This document shows, in pieces, positions 16,927 through 26,049 of a DNA stretch of 64,000 nucleotides. Made by a program: the position numbers and the translations under genes. Position 1 is the stretch's first letter. Each line of letters opens with the position of its first letter. Under the pieces are notes generated by a model. That model had not been told where the DNA came from and searched no databases. It saw only the letters and a program-made list of their open reading frames with translations. Origin of the DNA: GCA-2684655 sp045105235 (lineage in GTDB: Bacteria > Planctomycetota > UBA1135 > UBA2386); NCBI GenBank assembly GCA_045105235.1, contig JBGCDH010000002.1:145198-209197 (forward strand), written 5' to 3'.

Positions 16927-17423
16927 AGTATCTGGCGAAGCTCGGCGACGAAGAGCGCGAGTACACGTTTGAGCGGCGCGGCGACCGGCTGGTTGCGCTT
17001 TGTGGTGGGCAGGAGATCGAGCTCGAAGTCTCACCGGTCGGTGACGGCGAAGCGTTGTCTATGATTGTGGATGGCAACAGCTACGACGTTGTTGCGGACG
17101 TGCAGAAAAAGGACGTCACCGTCCAGGTCAGCGGCGAACGCTACGTTGTGCATGTCGAAGACGATCGCGAGCGCGCGGCCGCCGAAGTCGCGAGCAAGAA
17201 GCAGGGCGGCAAACGCGAATTGCGTGCAGCCATGCCGGGCGTCGTTGTCGAAGTGCGGATTGCCGTCGGCGATGCCGTCGAAGAGGGCCAGACGCTGGTC
17301 GTGCTCGAAGCCATGAAGATGCAAAATCCGCTGGCTGCCGAGTCGGCGGGGGTCGTGACCAAGATCAAGGTCGAGGCGGGAGAAGCGGTCGCCGCGGGCG
17401 CGCTGCTCGTCGAGATCGAGTAG
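16923..17423 (+). CDS. Biotin carboxyl carrier protein
   Basis: The 166-residue protein ends in a biotinyl/lipoyl-type domain with the biotin attachment motif EAMKMQNPL (Lys132). An Ala/Lys-rich hinge (about residues 75-100) connects it to an N-terminal beta-rich part (KYLAKLGDEEREYTF). The N-terminal part resembles the carrier region of propionyl-CoA or pyruvate-type carboxylases more than classic AccB, which agrees with its place after accC rather than before it. It is translationally coupled to accC and would carry carboxybiotin to an unlinked carboxyltransferase. Confidence 0.85.
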   Translation: MKYLAKLGDEEREYTFERRGDRLVALCGGQEIELEVSPVGDGEALSMIVDGNSYDVVADVQKKDVTVQVSGERYVVHVEDDRERAAAEVASKKQGGKRELRAAMPGVVVEVRIAVGDAVEEGQTLVVLEAMKMQNPLAAESAGVVTKIKVEAGEAVAAGALLVEIE

Positions 17424-18022
17424 GCGGTCGCGCCCGCCCTGGTCGGTTCCGCCCGAGCGAGTTGCGGACCGGCCTGGAAAGTCCTCCGTTTGGTCGAACG
17501 CAGCCGTTCGTCCCACCATGCTGCCGTTGGCACCAGCAGGGGAGTGTTTGCCGTCTCGCTCCGTTCTTGCGGCCGATGCGAACTCGATCGATTGTTGTTC
17601 TCACGGTCCACTGATGAATGCTGCGGGCGAGACATCGGCATCAACGAAATCGGCTTTGCGAGCCTCTCGGGCGCGATTCCGGGCAACCTGGCACGCGCCG
17701 TCGCGCAAGAGTTGATCGAGCATGGGCGCGTTGCCCGTTCGTGGCTCGGCCTCGAGCTGCAGCCCGCGGGCGCTTCGGGCAAGAGCGCGTTGCTGCACGT
17801 TCGACGTGGCAGCCAGCAGCTGCTGTCTGACGCCGGCAACGCCGCGACGCATGGAATCGGTCTCGCCAACCTGCGGGTTCGGCTCGAACAGCTCTATGGC
17901 GAGCGCGGCATGCTGGTCGCGCAGGCCGTCACCGACGGCTTCTGCACGACGGTCGCGCTGCCGCTTTGCATTCGCGATCTGGCAGACGAGGCCTCGACGT
18001 CGGCGCCGTCTCGGGGGCCAAG
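17424..18022 (+). pseudogene. Decayed remnant joining HtrA-like and LytS-like fragments
   Basis: About 17600-17770 reads as part of an HtrA/DegP-type protease: GPLMNAAGE in one frame (around the catalytic Ser loop, but with the Gly-Asn-Ser lost), then, after a one-base frame change, IGINEIGF, AIPGNLARAVAQELIEHG and RVARSWLGLELQP. It continues directly into the end of a LytS-type histidine-kinase ATPase domain (HGIGLANLRVRLEQLYGERG, then VALPL). No complete domain, catalytic Ser or clear start is present. A deletion joining two neighbouring genes, or two independent remnants, would explain it. The frame ends at the TAG of the CTAG that bounds element copy 2. Confidence 0.5.
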
Positions 18023-18210
18023 CTAGTGTAGTGCATCTGATATAGGGGGCATTCTGCGGGCACGAAGACGCCCGTGACGGCGTTGCTGCTCCTCGGCAGA
18101 CTGGCTCCCCGGCAGACAGTCTGGAACATGCATTCGTCGCAGCGGCTTGCGAAGAACGCCTTCGCATCCCGGATCATGCCCCGTCTACCAGATGCAATGC
18201 ACGACACTAG
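18023..18210 (-). mobile_element. MITE-like inverted-repeat element, copy 2 (188 bp)
   Basis: The element is bounded by CTAG on both sides, with left end CTAGTGTAGTGCATCTGATA and right end CTAGTGTCGTGCATTGCATC on the opposite strand (the latter contains a 5-base insertion). Its reverse complement is about 93% identical by eye to copy 3 over 156 bases. It lies between two convergent reading frames, and each CTAG supplies a TAG stop: one for the remnant on the plus strand, the other for the mutarotase gene on the minus strand. It can fold into one long imperfect hairpin and may act as a bidirectional terminator. Confidence 0.8.
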
Positions 18211-19316
18211 GGGCTCGTTCGACCTGCGAGGCGCAGCGAGATCGTGTGCTCTTCGCCGGCGGCCAGTGTTTGCTCGTGGGCGTGTACGTTTGCGGACTCG
18301 ATGCAGCAGAACGTGCGCCAGTCATCACCATGCATCTGCGACAGCCGGGCTGTCTTCTTGGGCCACGGATTCCACACGATCGCCGAATGGGCGTTGCGGG
18401 TTTGGAGCGTGACCGTGCGACGGCGTGCCGGTGCTTGCAGCACGATCTGAGCCGGAGTGTCTTGGAATACGCGGTCGGTTTCTGCCGCGAAGCGAAGAGG
18501 TGCGCTTGGATCCCAAGACGCTTCTGGCTCGCGCGCATGCTCTACAAAAGCGACGTCCTCGAGGCCGTGCACCGACGTGCTGTGCACGTCGCCGACCGCG
18601 AAGTAGGTGTGCAGCGCTTCTTCAAAGCGAAAGGGGGCCGGGCCGCGATTGGTCACGGTCAGGCTCAGCGAAAGCGCTTGTTCGAGGTGGACATGGAGCT
18701 CAAGCCGGAAGGCGTGTGGCCACAGTGCTCGCGTCTGCTCGTCGTCTTCTAGCCGAAGCGTGACCTCGGCTGCGGGGCCGACTTTGGTGCATCGCCAGCT
18801 GCGGCTGCGCGCAAAGCCGTGGGCCGGCATGGCCGGGTCCGTGCGATGGTCGCCGAACCACGGAAAGACAACCGGGATGCCGCCGCGCACGGGCTTGCCG
18901 TGCCGGTATTCCGGCGCGCTGGCGGTCCACAGGATGTTGTTGCTATCGCCATCATCGCCGCCGTCGCGGAACGACAGCACCTGGGCCCCGGTGGTGGCGA
19001 TCACGGCGCGCTTGTCCGCATGCGTCAGCTCGATCGCGGGCCGGGCGCCACCAGGGTCTGTGATCCAGCGCACGCCGCTCGGCAGCGGGTCGGGGGCATC
19101 CTGAGCCGCCTCGATGCAGCGGCTGCACAGGCACGCCTGGTTGCGCAGGGCGTCCGGGATGCGCTGCAGGGCGGCAGGCGGAGCCGTCTTTGCGCGGCAC
19201 CAGCAGGTTGCGCCGGCGGCGAGGTCGCCGCCGTTTTGCGCGATCGCGCACGCGTTGTCGTCGCCGCAGGTTGCGCAGCGATTGGTGGCGATCGGAGTCG
19301 GACGAGGCTCAGCCAT
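18207..19316 (-). CDS. CWC-type Cys-rich domain fused to D-hexose-6-phosphate mutarotase (YeaD-like)
   Basis: ATG 19316 is chosen; ATG 19334 would add six residues. Residues 1-80 hold about eight Cys in the spacing of the cysteine-rich CWC family (NRCATCGDDNACAIAQ, then GATCWCRAK and LCSRCI), probably binding metal. Residues about 85-365 form an aldose 1-epimerase-like beta-sandwich with GIPVVFPWFGDHR, HGFARSRSW (active-site His) and a Glu in the FCCIESANV region, as in the YeaD group that interconverts sugar-phosphate anomers. The fusion is unusual. The TAG stop is inside the CTAG end of element copy 2. Confidence 0.75.
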   Translation of the reverse strand: MAEPRPTPIATNRCATCGDDNACAIAQNGGDLAAGATCWCRAKTAPPAALQRIPDALRNQACLCSRCIEAAQDAPDPLPSGVRWITDPGGARPAIELTHADKRAVIATTGAQVLSFRDGGDDGDSNNILWTASAPEYRHGKPVRGGIPVVFPWFGDHRTDPAMPAHGFARSRSWRCTKVGPAAEVTLRLEDDEQTRALWPHAFRLELHVHLEQALSLSLTVTNRGPAPFRFEEALHTYFAVGDVHSTSVHGLEDVAFVEHAREPEASWDPSAPLRFAAETDRVFQDTPAQIVLQAPARRRTVTLQTRNAHSAIVWNPWPKKTARLSQMHGDDWRTFCCIESANVHAHEQTLAAGEEHTISLRLAGRTSP

Positions 19317-19371
19317 GCACAAACGATACTGCACCGCGCGCTGCGCGCGGAGCGTCGACCGCAGCTCTCGC

Positions 19372-20835
19372 TCAGCCCTTCATCTGCTTGAGCTTGGCAA
19401 TGGCTCCGAGCACGTTCTTGCCGCCGCTCTTGCGCTTGCCGGTGGAGTAGCCCTCTTCGTTGCTGCCGCTCTCGCCGCCGCCGCCGCCGCCCGCGCCGGC
19501 CTTGGGAGTGGCGGCCGTAGCCCTGGCCGGCGTTGGCGCCGGTGCGTGGGCGGCTGCCGCGGGGGCGCGCGCGCCGCTGTTGACCGCTGCTTGCAGCTGG
19601 GCGAGCCCTGTCGCTAGGCTTGCGACTTCGCGCTGGATTTCGCGCACGGATGTCTCGAGCCCGCCGAGGTTGCCGTCGCGCAGTTCTTCGATGCCCTTCT
19701 CCAGGCCGTTGGTGGCTTGGTCGAGACGCTCTTGCAGCGACGTCGCCGCTGCCTTGATGCTGTCGCCGCGCTGCAGTTCGACAACTTGGCCGTTGATCTC
19801 TTTGCTCGCCTCTTCGAGGCGGTGCAGGCTCTTTTGCACGTCGCTGTTGTCGTGTCGCTGGCTGAGCGCCGCGAGCGCCACCTCGAGCTTCTGGATCTGC
19901 TCCGGCACGTTGCCGAGGTCCGTCTTGCCCCCGTCGCGAATGGACTCGGCCACGCGGTGCAGGCCCTGGCGCGACATTTCGGAGGAGCCTTCGACCAGTG
20001 TCTTGACCTTGCCGAGGCGGCTGGCGAGATCCGAGCACTGGTTGGCGATCTCCATCAGCGGCTTGCCATACATCTTGATGGCCTTGGTCAGGTTGTTGAT
20101 CTTCTGATCCTGACGCTGGAGCGACAGCAGCACGTGCTGGACTTCGCCGCTGTCGGTCGTCGTGGGCGTAGCCGCGGGATTCGTTCCGGAGCGTTCTTGG
20201 AACTCCTGCAGCAGCGTTTCGATCGACTGCAGCATGCGCTCGTCATCGTTGGCTCGCTGTTCTTCGAGCTGGAAGATCCGCTGGTGTGTCCAGCCGGCGC
20301 GTCGTTGGCCGGCGCCGATGCCAAACAACACGAGTCCCATGATCGAGACCATCTGGGGTTCGATGCCGACGTTGTGAAGCACGTTGCCGAACGCGGGGGC
20401 GATCATCGCGGCGAGGCCGGCCACTGCGATCAGCATGCCGGCGATCATGGCAAAGCTACCGCCTGGCTTTTCGGCTGCAGCCCGCGCCGCATTCCGCCGC
20501 GCACGTGAGCGCGTGCGCAGTCCCGGTTCGTAGCGGCGGGCTGCGGAGGGTTCGCGGTTGTCGCCGCCTTCCTCGTCAAAGCTATCCTCCTCGAAGCTCT
20601 CCTCGGCGCCATCTTGGTCGTCGTCCTCCGGGACGATGGCGTCGTCTTCGCCGTAGTTGGAGTCCTCGTCGTGTTCGGCGCGGTCCTCGAAATCCTCGTG
20701 CCCGTCGTCGTCCTCTTCGTATTCGGCCTCGACCTGCTCGGTAGAGGCCTCAGGCGGAGCCGACTCTTCCGGGGCATTCCCGAGAAAACTTGGCAGATCG
20801 TTGGCGGGACGTCCCTTAGCGGAGGTTCTCTTCAT
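19372..20835 (-). CDS. Membrane-anchored coiled-coil protein, function unknown
   Basis: ATG 20835 is taken as the start (MKRTSAKGRPANDLPSFLG). The 487-residue protein has a strongly acidic N-terminal region (about 20-95), two hydrophobic segments (about 130-185: FAMIAGMLIAVAGLAAMIA and MVSIMGLVLFGIGAG), a long predicted coiled coil (about 195-420), then an Ala/Pro- and Gly-rich tail ending in a basic LGAIAKLKQMKG. This looks like a scaffolding or envelope-organising protein, but I do not recognise the family. It is divergent from the PTS enzyme I gene, with 127 bases between the starts. Confidence 0.6.
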   Translation of the reverse strand: MKRTSAKGRPANDLPSFLGNAPEESAPPEASTEQVEAEYEEDDDGHEDFEDRAEHDEDSNYGEDDAIVPEDDDQDGAEESFEEDSFDEEGGDNREPSAARRYEPGLRTRSRARRNAARAAAEKPGGSFAMIAGMLIAVAGLAAMIAPAFGNVLHNVGIEPQMVSIMGLVLFGIGAGQRRAGWTHQRIFQLEEQRANDDERMLQSIETLLQEFQERSGTNPAATPTTTDSGEVQHVLLSLQRQDQKINNLTKAIKMYGKPLMEIANQCSDLASRLGKVKTLVEGSSEMSRQGLHRVAESIRDGGKTDLGNVPEQIQKLEVALAALSQRHDNSDVQKSLHRLEEASKEINGQVVELQRGDSIKAAATSLQERLDQATNGLEKGIEELRDGNLGGLETSVREIQREVASLATGLAQLQAAVNSGARAPAAAAHAPAPTPARATAATPKAGAGGGGGGESGSNEEGYSTGKRKSGGKNVLGAIAKLKQMKG

Positions 20836-20962
20836 GGCTCTGTGGGCGTTGCCGCCCAGCGCTCGATTCGGCACAACCCGTTAATCGGCACACAAGGGGG
20901 TGAGGATGAAGCGGGCGGTGTTGCAAAGTCCGGCACGGTCCGGGAAAACGTCTGGTCTACCG

Positions 20963-22783
20963 ATGGCTCGCAAACTCAAAGGCATTGCCGCGGCCCCCGG
21001 GATCGCGATCGCGCCGGTGGTTCACTTCCACACGACGCTCGATCAGATCCCGATGTGGAAGGTGCAGCCCGAGCGGGTCGACGCCGAACGTGGGCGCCTT
21101 TCTGGCGCGATCGAAACCGTTGCCTCGGCGCTGACCAGCCTGCAGCGCGAGCTTGCCGAGGCCATCGGCAAGCACGATGTACGGATCTACGACGCCCAGA
21201 TGGCGATCCTGCACGACCAGACGTTCCGCCGCGACGTCGAGCGCGAGATCGAAGAGCATCAGGTCAATCTGGAGGTGGCGCTGCAGCGCGTGATTGCCCG
21301 CTACGAAGGGGTCTTCCAGAGCATGGAAAATCCGGCCATGCGCGAGCGTGCTGCCGACCTGCGCGACATTGGCCGCCAGCTCGTGGGGGCTTTGGTTGCG
21401 ACGGACCGGCAGAAGTACACGGCTGGGGGGGCGGACTACCTCTTTGCGGCCGATGAGTTCTTGCCGAGCGACGCCGGCATTCTGGATCGCGACCACATTC
21501 GCGGCATCGTCACGGCGCACGGCGGCAAATACTCTCACGGAGCCATCCTGGCCCGCTCGCTCGGGATCCCGGCGATTGTCGGCGTCGAGCAGGTGATGCA
21601 GGAAACCAGCAACGGCGCGCTTGCCATCCTCGATGGTGACGCAGGCATCGTGCTGCTTGAGCCGACCATCGACGAACTGGCCGACTACGAGCGTCGCCTG
21701 CAGGAGCAGGAAGCGGTGGAAAAGCGCATTGCCGAGCTGCGCTTTCAGCCCTCGGTGACGCCAGATGGCGGCAGCGTGCGGCTTATGGTCAACGTCGAGG
21801 GAGTGCAGGATTTGGCTGCCCTCGAAATGGAGGCGATGGCGGGCATTGGTCTCTTTCGGACCGAGTTCGCGTTTATGGAGCGCCGCCAGTTCCCAACCGA
21901 AGAGGAGCAGGTAGCCATGTACAAGCGCGCGGTCGACAGCGCCGGCGGCAAGCCGGTGACGTTCCGCACGCTCGACGTTGGCGGCGACAAGCCGCTGGGC
22001 TACTTCCAGATGCCCGAGGAGCGCAATCCGGTGCTCGGCTGGCGCGGCATCCGGTTGTGTCTCGACTGGCCGGATATCCTCTACACGCAGCTGCGCGCCA
22101 TTCTGCGCGCGAGCGCCGAGGGCCACGTCCGCATCTTGCTGCCGATGGTGACGAGCCGCTGGGAGGTCGTGCAGTGCCGCGAGGTGCTGGACCGCTTGAC
22201 CGCCGATCTCCGTGCCAACAGCGTTCCCTTTGATGCGCGCATCGAAATGGGTGTCATGGTCGAGGTGCCCGTGCTGGTCTCGGTGCTGCCCGAGGTGCTG
22301 CCGGTCGTGGACTTCGTCTCGGTCGGCACCAACGACCTGGTGCAGTATCTCTTGGCCGTCGACCGCGACAATCAGCGGGTGGCGAAGATGTATGACCCGT
22401 TCCACCCGGGCGTGCTGCGCGTGCTGTCGCAGGTTGCCGAAGCCGCCCGCGCGGCTGGCAAGAACGCGTCGATATGCGGTGAAATCGCCGGCGACCACTG
22501 GTTTACGCCCATCTTGATCGGGCTGGGCTACCGCGATCTCTCGATGGCGCCGGTCTTTCTGCCGAGGGTCAAGCTGATGTTGCGGCTGTTCACGACCGAG
22601 GAATGCCAAGATCTGGCGATGCGGGCGCTTTCGCAGCACTCGACGAATGCCGTGCGCAAACTGGTCCGAGAGGAGATTGAGCCGCGCTGGCTCGATCACA
22701 TCCGGTCGGACGACGCCGCTGGAGATCCTTCCTCCGGGAGTGGCGCGCCAACGGGCGATGCGGGCGGGGACGGCAAGTCGTGA
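20963..22783 (+). CDS. ptsI: Phosphoenolpyruvate-protein phosphotransferase (PTS enzyme I)
   Basis: ATG 20963 begins MARKLKGIAAAPGIAIAP. The 606-residue protein has an HPr-binding helical region, the phospho-His domain with His192 in GGKYSHGAILARSLGIPA, and a PEP-binding TIM barrel with GIGLFRTEFAFM, SVGTNDLVQYLLAVDRDN and the CGEIAGD loop whose Cys protonates the enol. It transfers phosphate from PEP to HPr. Length matches enzyme I (about 575) plus a C-terminal Gly/Ser/Asp-rich tail. No HPr or sugar permease gene is nearby, so it may serve a regulatory phosphorelay. The stop overlaps the next gene (GTGA at 22780-22783). Confidence 0.92.
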   Translation: MARKLKGIAAAPGIAIAPVVHFHTTLDQIPMWKVQPERVDAERGRLSGAIETVASALTSLQRELAEAIGKHDVRIYDAQMAILHDQTFRRDVEREIEEHQVNLEVALQRVIARYEGVFQSMENPAMRERAADLRDIGRQLVGALVATDRQKYTAGGADYLFAADEFLPSDAGILDRDHIRGIVTAHGGKYSHGAILARSLGIPAIVGVEQVMQETSNGALAILDGDAGIVLLEPTIDELADYERRLQEQEAVEKRIAELRFQPSVTPDGGSVRLMVNVEGVQDLAALEMEAMAGIGLFRTEFAFMERRQFPTEEEQVAMYKRAVDSAGGKPVTFRTLDVGGDKPLGYFQMPEERNPVLGWRGIRLCLDWPDILYTQLRAILRASAEGHVRILLPMVTSRWEVVQCREVLDRLTADLRANSVPFDARIEMGVMVEVPVLVSVLPEVLPVVDFVSVGTNDLVQYLLAVDRDNQRVAKMYDPFHPGVLRVLSQVAEAARAAGKNASICGEIAGDHWFTPILIGLGYRDLSMAPVFLPRVKLMLRLFTTEECQDLAMRALSQHSTNAVRKLVREEIEPRWLDHIRSDDAAGDPSSGSGAPTGDAGGDGKS

Positions 22784-23766
22784 CCGGCAAGGGGCTGCTT
22801 CGCCGCGGCAACTGGTCGGTTCAAGAGCTGGCCCGACTGCGCCAGTTGCTGCCGATGCGCGGTGTGGCCTGGACCGCAAGCTTGCTGCGCCGCTCGCCGC
22901 GAAGCGTCGAGAAAAAGGCTCTCGAACTCTTGCGCGTGCCGGCTCGACACGGCGATTGGACCGACAGCGATGACATGCAGCTGCGGCAGGCATGGGGAGC
23001 CGTCGAAGTCCCCATTCTCGGTCCCATCCTTGGCCGAACCGCAAAGGAAGTGCGGGCGCGCGCGAACGAACTGCGCGGCAAGCATCGCGGGGTCGCCTGG
23101 TCTCGAGCGGAGCTGGGTTTGCTGAAGAAGCTCTACGGCACACGCCGCGACGAAGATCTTGAGGTTTCGCTGATGCGCGATCGCGAGGAGGTCGCTACGG
23201 CCGCGCAGCGGCTGTGCCTGGCCAAGGACAAGCGCTTCCGCGCGTCTTCAGCTGGCGCGCGAGCCTGTGGGGCGGCGGCTGCCTCGTCGAGTGTTGGCGA
23301 GCCAGGGGGCAGCGCGGAGGTGCTGCGAGAGCTGGCTACCGGGGCGACGCCGGATGTCGGGGATGCAGCGGATATCGGGGATGTCGGGAGTGTCGCGGAC
23401 GTCGCGGATGCGAGTGCACTCGCTTCGACGGGGCCCAAAAGCAGCTCGGCGAGCCCGTTGCACTACCTCGCGCCCGGCCGGCCGGCCCGTGTTGCATCCC
23501 GAGGCGGCCCGGGCTCATCTCCCGGCGCTGTCGAAGCTCGCTCATCGATGCCGCGTTGGACGTCGGAGGAGGTCCAGCGGTTGCGGGAACTCTATCCTCA
23601 TCGCGACAACCTCGCGGTGGCGCGCGAGCTCGGGCGAACGGTCACCAGCGTGGCCAACAAGGCCTACCAGCTGAAGATCCGCAAGAGCGCCAACGTCTTG
23701 GCGGATATTGGTCGCGCCAATATCGCGATGCGCTACCAGCGCGACGACTGCACCGACTCGGTCTAG
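22780..23766 (+). CDS. Multi-SANT/Myb-like DNA-binding protein
   Basis: It starts at GTG 22780, overlapping the ptsI stop. The 328-residue protein contains several tryptophan-led helix-turn-helix repeats of SANT/Myb type: NWSVQELARLRQLLPMRG (about 11-28), DWTDSDDMQLRQAWG (about 59-73), AWSRAELGLLKKLYG, and near the C-terminus RWTSEEVQRLRELYP with LGRTVTSVANKAYQLKIRK. A low-complexity Ala/Ser/Asp linker (about 155-245) separates the third and fourth repeats. Myb-like repeats bind DNA in eukaryotes, and similar domains occur in some bacteria and phages. DNA binding is likely; the target is unknown. Coupling to ptsI suggests a regulator linked to PEP or sugar status. Confidence 0.6.
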   Translation: MTGKGLLRRGNWSVQELARLRQLLPMRGVAWTASLLRRSPRSVEKKALELLRVPARHGDWTDSDDMQLRQAWGAVEVPILGPILGRTAKEVRARANELRGKHRGVAWSRAELGLLKKLYGTRRDEDLEVSLMRDREEVATAAQRLCLAKDKRFRASSAGARACGAAAASSSVGEPGGSAEVLRELATGATPDVGDAADIGDVGSVADVADASALASTGPKSSSASPLHYLAPGRPARVASRGGPGSSPGAVEARSSMPRWTSEEVQRLRELYPHRDNLAVARELGRTVTSVANKAYQLKIRKSANVLADIGRANIAMRYQRDDCTDSV

Positions 23767-23947
23767 TCGGGTAGCGGCCTCCCGGCCCGGGGAGAGCCAA
23801 ATGTCGGTGGCGTCGGAGCCGCGACGCCAGGGTGGTTCCAGTTTCTGGCCGTTTTTCAGTAGACGCTCAACTCCGGCCTCACCGCTTGCCGATTGGTCTC
23901 ATGCGTAGCCACTCCGAAACTTGGGCAAGCGCACACCGAGGTAAGTC

Positions 23948-24337
23948 ATGGAAATCGTTGGGAAGAAGAGCCAGGGTCTGTCCGTTACTGCGCTCAAGGA
24001 CGACAAGACTGTCATTGTTTCGTTCAACGACCGCAGCCTAAACTTCTATGTGACAGACTCTCTGAAGGAGTCACTGAAGGAGACGATCAACGCCAAGATC
24101 GAGGAAGGGTACGAGCACTTCGTTCTCAATCTCGACAATGTGAAGATCATCGACTCATGTGGTGTCGGCCTGATCATTGTTGCGAACAACGTGACGTCGT
24201 CGCGCAGCTGCAAGCTCTACCTGAGCAACATCAAGCCGTTCATCGTCAAGATCTTTGAGATCATGCGCATCTCGAAGCACCTGGCGATCTACGACAAGGA
24301 AGACGACGCCCTCCAGGCGATCAAGAACGGCGGCTAG
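23948..24337 (+). CDS. STAS-domain protein (anti-sigma factor antagonist type)
   Basis: ATG 23948 is preceded by GAGGTAA, a good ribosome site. The 129-residue protein is a single STAS domain: strand SVTALKDDKTVIVSFN, then NLDNVKIIDSCGVGLIIV with the conserved Asp-Ser pair where SpoIIAA/RsbV-type proteins are phosphorylated, and a C-terminal helix (IFEIMRISKHLAIYD). Such proteins release an anti-sigma kinase target or act in partner-switching modules. No RsbW-like kinase lies next to it; instead a histidine kinase and a receiver follow on the same strand, so it may belong to that pathway. Confidence 0.8.
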   Translation: MEIVGKKSQGLSVTALKDDKTVIVSFNDRSLNFYVTDSLKESLKETINAKIEEGYEHFVLNLDNVKIIDSCGVGLIIVANNVTSSRSCKLYLSNIKPFIVKIFEIMRISKHLAIYDKEDDALQAIKNGG

Positions 24338-24415
24338 ACCGCCGCGTCTTGCGGCGACAGCTGCGCTTGGCGAGTTTTGTCGCCTCGCGCGTTGGGTTTG
24401 CATGCCTAGGATTCC

Positions 24416-26032
24416 ATGGTTGCGCCGGCGTCGATTCTCGTCCTGGCCGCTACCGATCCGGCTCATGCCGGCGTCGTTGCGGGCCTGACGCAGTATTCTG
24501 CGGCACTCGATACCACTATCGAGACCGTGGCGTGCGCGACTACGTGCGTAGACCGCCTTCGCGCCGGTTCCTGCCTTGCGTGGGCTCTCGTCGATGCGGA
24601 CCTGAATCGCCCGGACGTTCAGGCTCTGATCGCTGCGCAGCGGCTGCCGCAGCCCCTCTTGCTGGTGGTGCCATCGGCGCCGACGGCGTCGGACTATGAG
24701 TGCGCCCTCCGTATCGGTGCGGTTGGCGTTGTCGATGCGAATGGCAGCTTGGACCAAGCCGGCAAGCAGTTGCTCGGACGGGAGTTGCTCGGACGCTTGC
24801 GCGCGCGCCAGGAAGCGTGGCTGCAAAGCCAACAGCTGGTCGAGCGCCTCAGCGTCCAGTCCGAAGAACTCGAGCGTCGATGCACGCTGCAAGCGGAGCG
24901 CTTTCAGCAAAGTCAGGAGTCGTACTATCTCGACCTGTCACGTCTGATGACCATCATCACCAACATCATGGACGGCATCCTCTTCGTCGATCGGGGGGGT
25001 CACGTCACGATGATCAACCCGGTTGCGGAGGACCTCTTGCACGTCAAGTCGTTCGTCGCGATCGGAAAACCGGTGCGAGAGATGCAGGGCCAGGCGGATC
25101 TTCTAGAGACCCTGGGGCGCGACTACGAAACGGTCCTTGGCGGGCAGAAGGAGGTGTCGAGCACGATTGAAGTGCATCACGGCGAACACGACCTCCTCTA
25201 CATCAAGGCGATGACGAGCCAGGTGCTCGACTATCGCGGCCAGCCTGCGGGAACGCTGTCCGTGCTTCGTGACGTGACGGCGGAGTTCAAGACAGACCAG
25301 CTAAAGAACCAGTACCTGTCGATCGTCGCGCACGAGCTGCGCACGCCTCTGACGGGAATCAAAACGTTCGCGACGATGATGGCCAAAGGGTCGCTCGGCG
25401 ACCTCAACGACAACCAGGCGACCGTCTGCGATTCGATCCGCGAGCAGTCGGTGCGACTCGAGCACCAGATCGACAAGTTGATCAACCTCGGCAACCTCGA
25501 GAGCGCCGACTACGGGCAAGACCGCGAGGAGGTCTCCCTAGACGACTTTACGGCCGGAATGTTGCTGCCATTTGAGCAGCCAGCGCGCGACCGCCAAATC
25601 GATCTGACGTTCGCCATCGAGGTAGACGACGACGTTGCCCTGCATGCAGATCGCTCCGATCTGCGGCGGGCTTGCCAGGCTCTGATTGAGAACGCGGTCA
25701 AATTTGCACGCGACGAAGGCACCGTCGAAGTCGCCGTGACACGGGAGGAGGGCGGCCTTCGCTTCCACGTTCGCGACGACGGCATCGGCATCGATCCGCG
25801 CTACCAGCGGCGGATCTTTGAAAAGTTCTTCCAGGTCGAGGATCCGCTGACCCGCCATCACGGGGGTGCAGGGCTCGGCCTATTTGTGGCGCGCGGCATT
25901 GTTGAAGCGCACGGAAGTCGCATCGAAGTCTCCAGTCAACTGGGCCAAGGTGCCGATTTCTCCTTCATGCTGCCGATCCATGAGCCAGAGCACCACCGTG
26001 CTGTGGCTGAGATCGGCCACCGGATCGACTGA
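24416..26032 (+). CDS. Sensor histidine kinase with receiver-like N-domain and PAS domain
   Basis: The 538-residue protein begins with a receiver-like alpha/beta domain (about 3-130) and a short coiled coil. A PAS domain follows at about 175-290 (IMDGILFVDRGGHVTMINPV, Val-rich strand LSVLRDVTAEF). The HisKA box is VAHELRTPLTGIKTF with phospho-acceptor His306. The ATPase domain has the N box (ALIENAVKFA), the G1 box (VRDDGIGIDP) and the G2 box (HHGGAGLGLFVARG). No transmembrane segment is seen, so sensing is cytosolic. The receiver gene 17 bases downstream is the obvious partner. Confidence 0.88.
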   Translation: MVAPASILVLAATDPAHAGVVAGLTQYSAALDTTIETVACATTCVDRLRAGSCLAWALVDADLNRPDVQALIAAQRLPQPLLLVVPSAPTASDYECALRIGAVGVVDANGSLDQAGKQLLGRELLGRLRARQEAWLQSQQLVERLSVQSEELERRCTLQAERFQQSQESYYLDLSRLMTIITNIMDGILFVDRGGHVTMINPVAEDLLHVKSFVAIGKPVREMQGQADLLETLGRDYETVLGGQKEVSSTIEVHHGEHDLLYIKAMTSQVLDYRGQPAGTLSVLRDVTAEFKTDQLKNQYLSIVAHELRTPLTGIKTFATMMAKGSLGDLNDNQATVCDSIREQSVRLEHQIDKLINLGNLESADYGQDREEVSLDDFTAGMLLPFEQPARDRQIDLTFAIEVDDDVALHADRSDLRRACQALIENAVKFARDEGTVEVAVTREEGGLRFHVRDDGIGIDPRYQRRIFEKFFQVEDPLTRHHGGAGLGLFVARGIVEAHGSRIEVSSQLGQGADFSFMLPIHEPEHHRAVAEIGHRID

Positions 26033-26049
26033 GCGAGGCTCGAAGCAAG

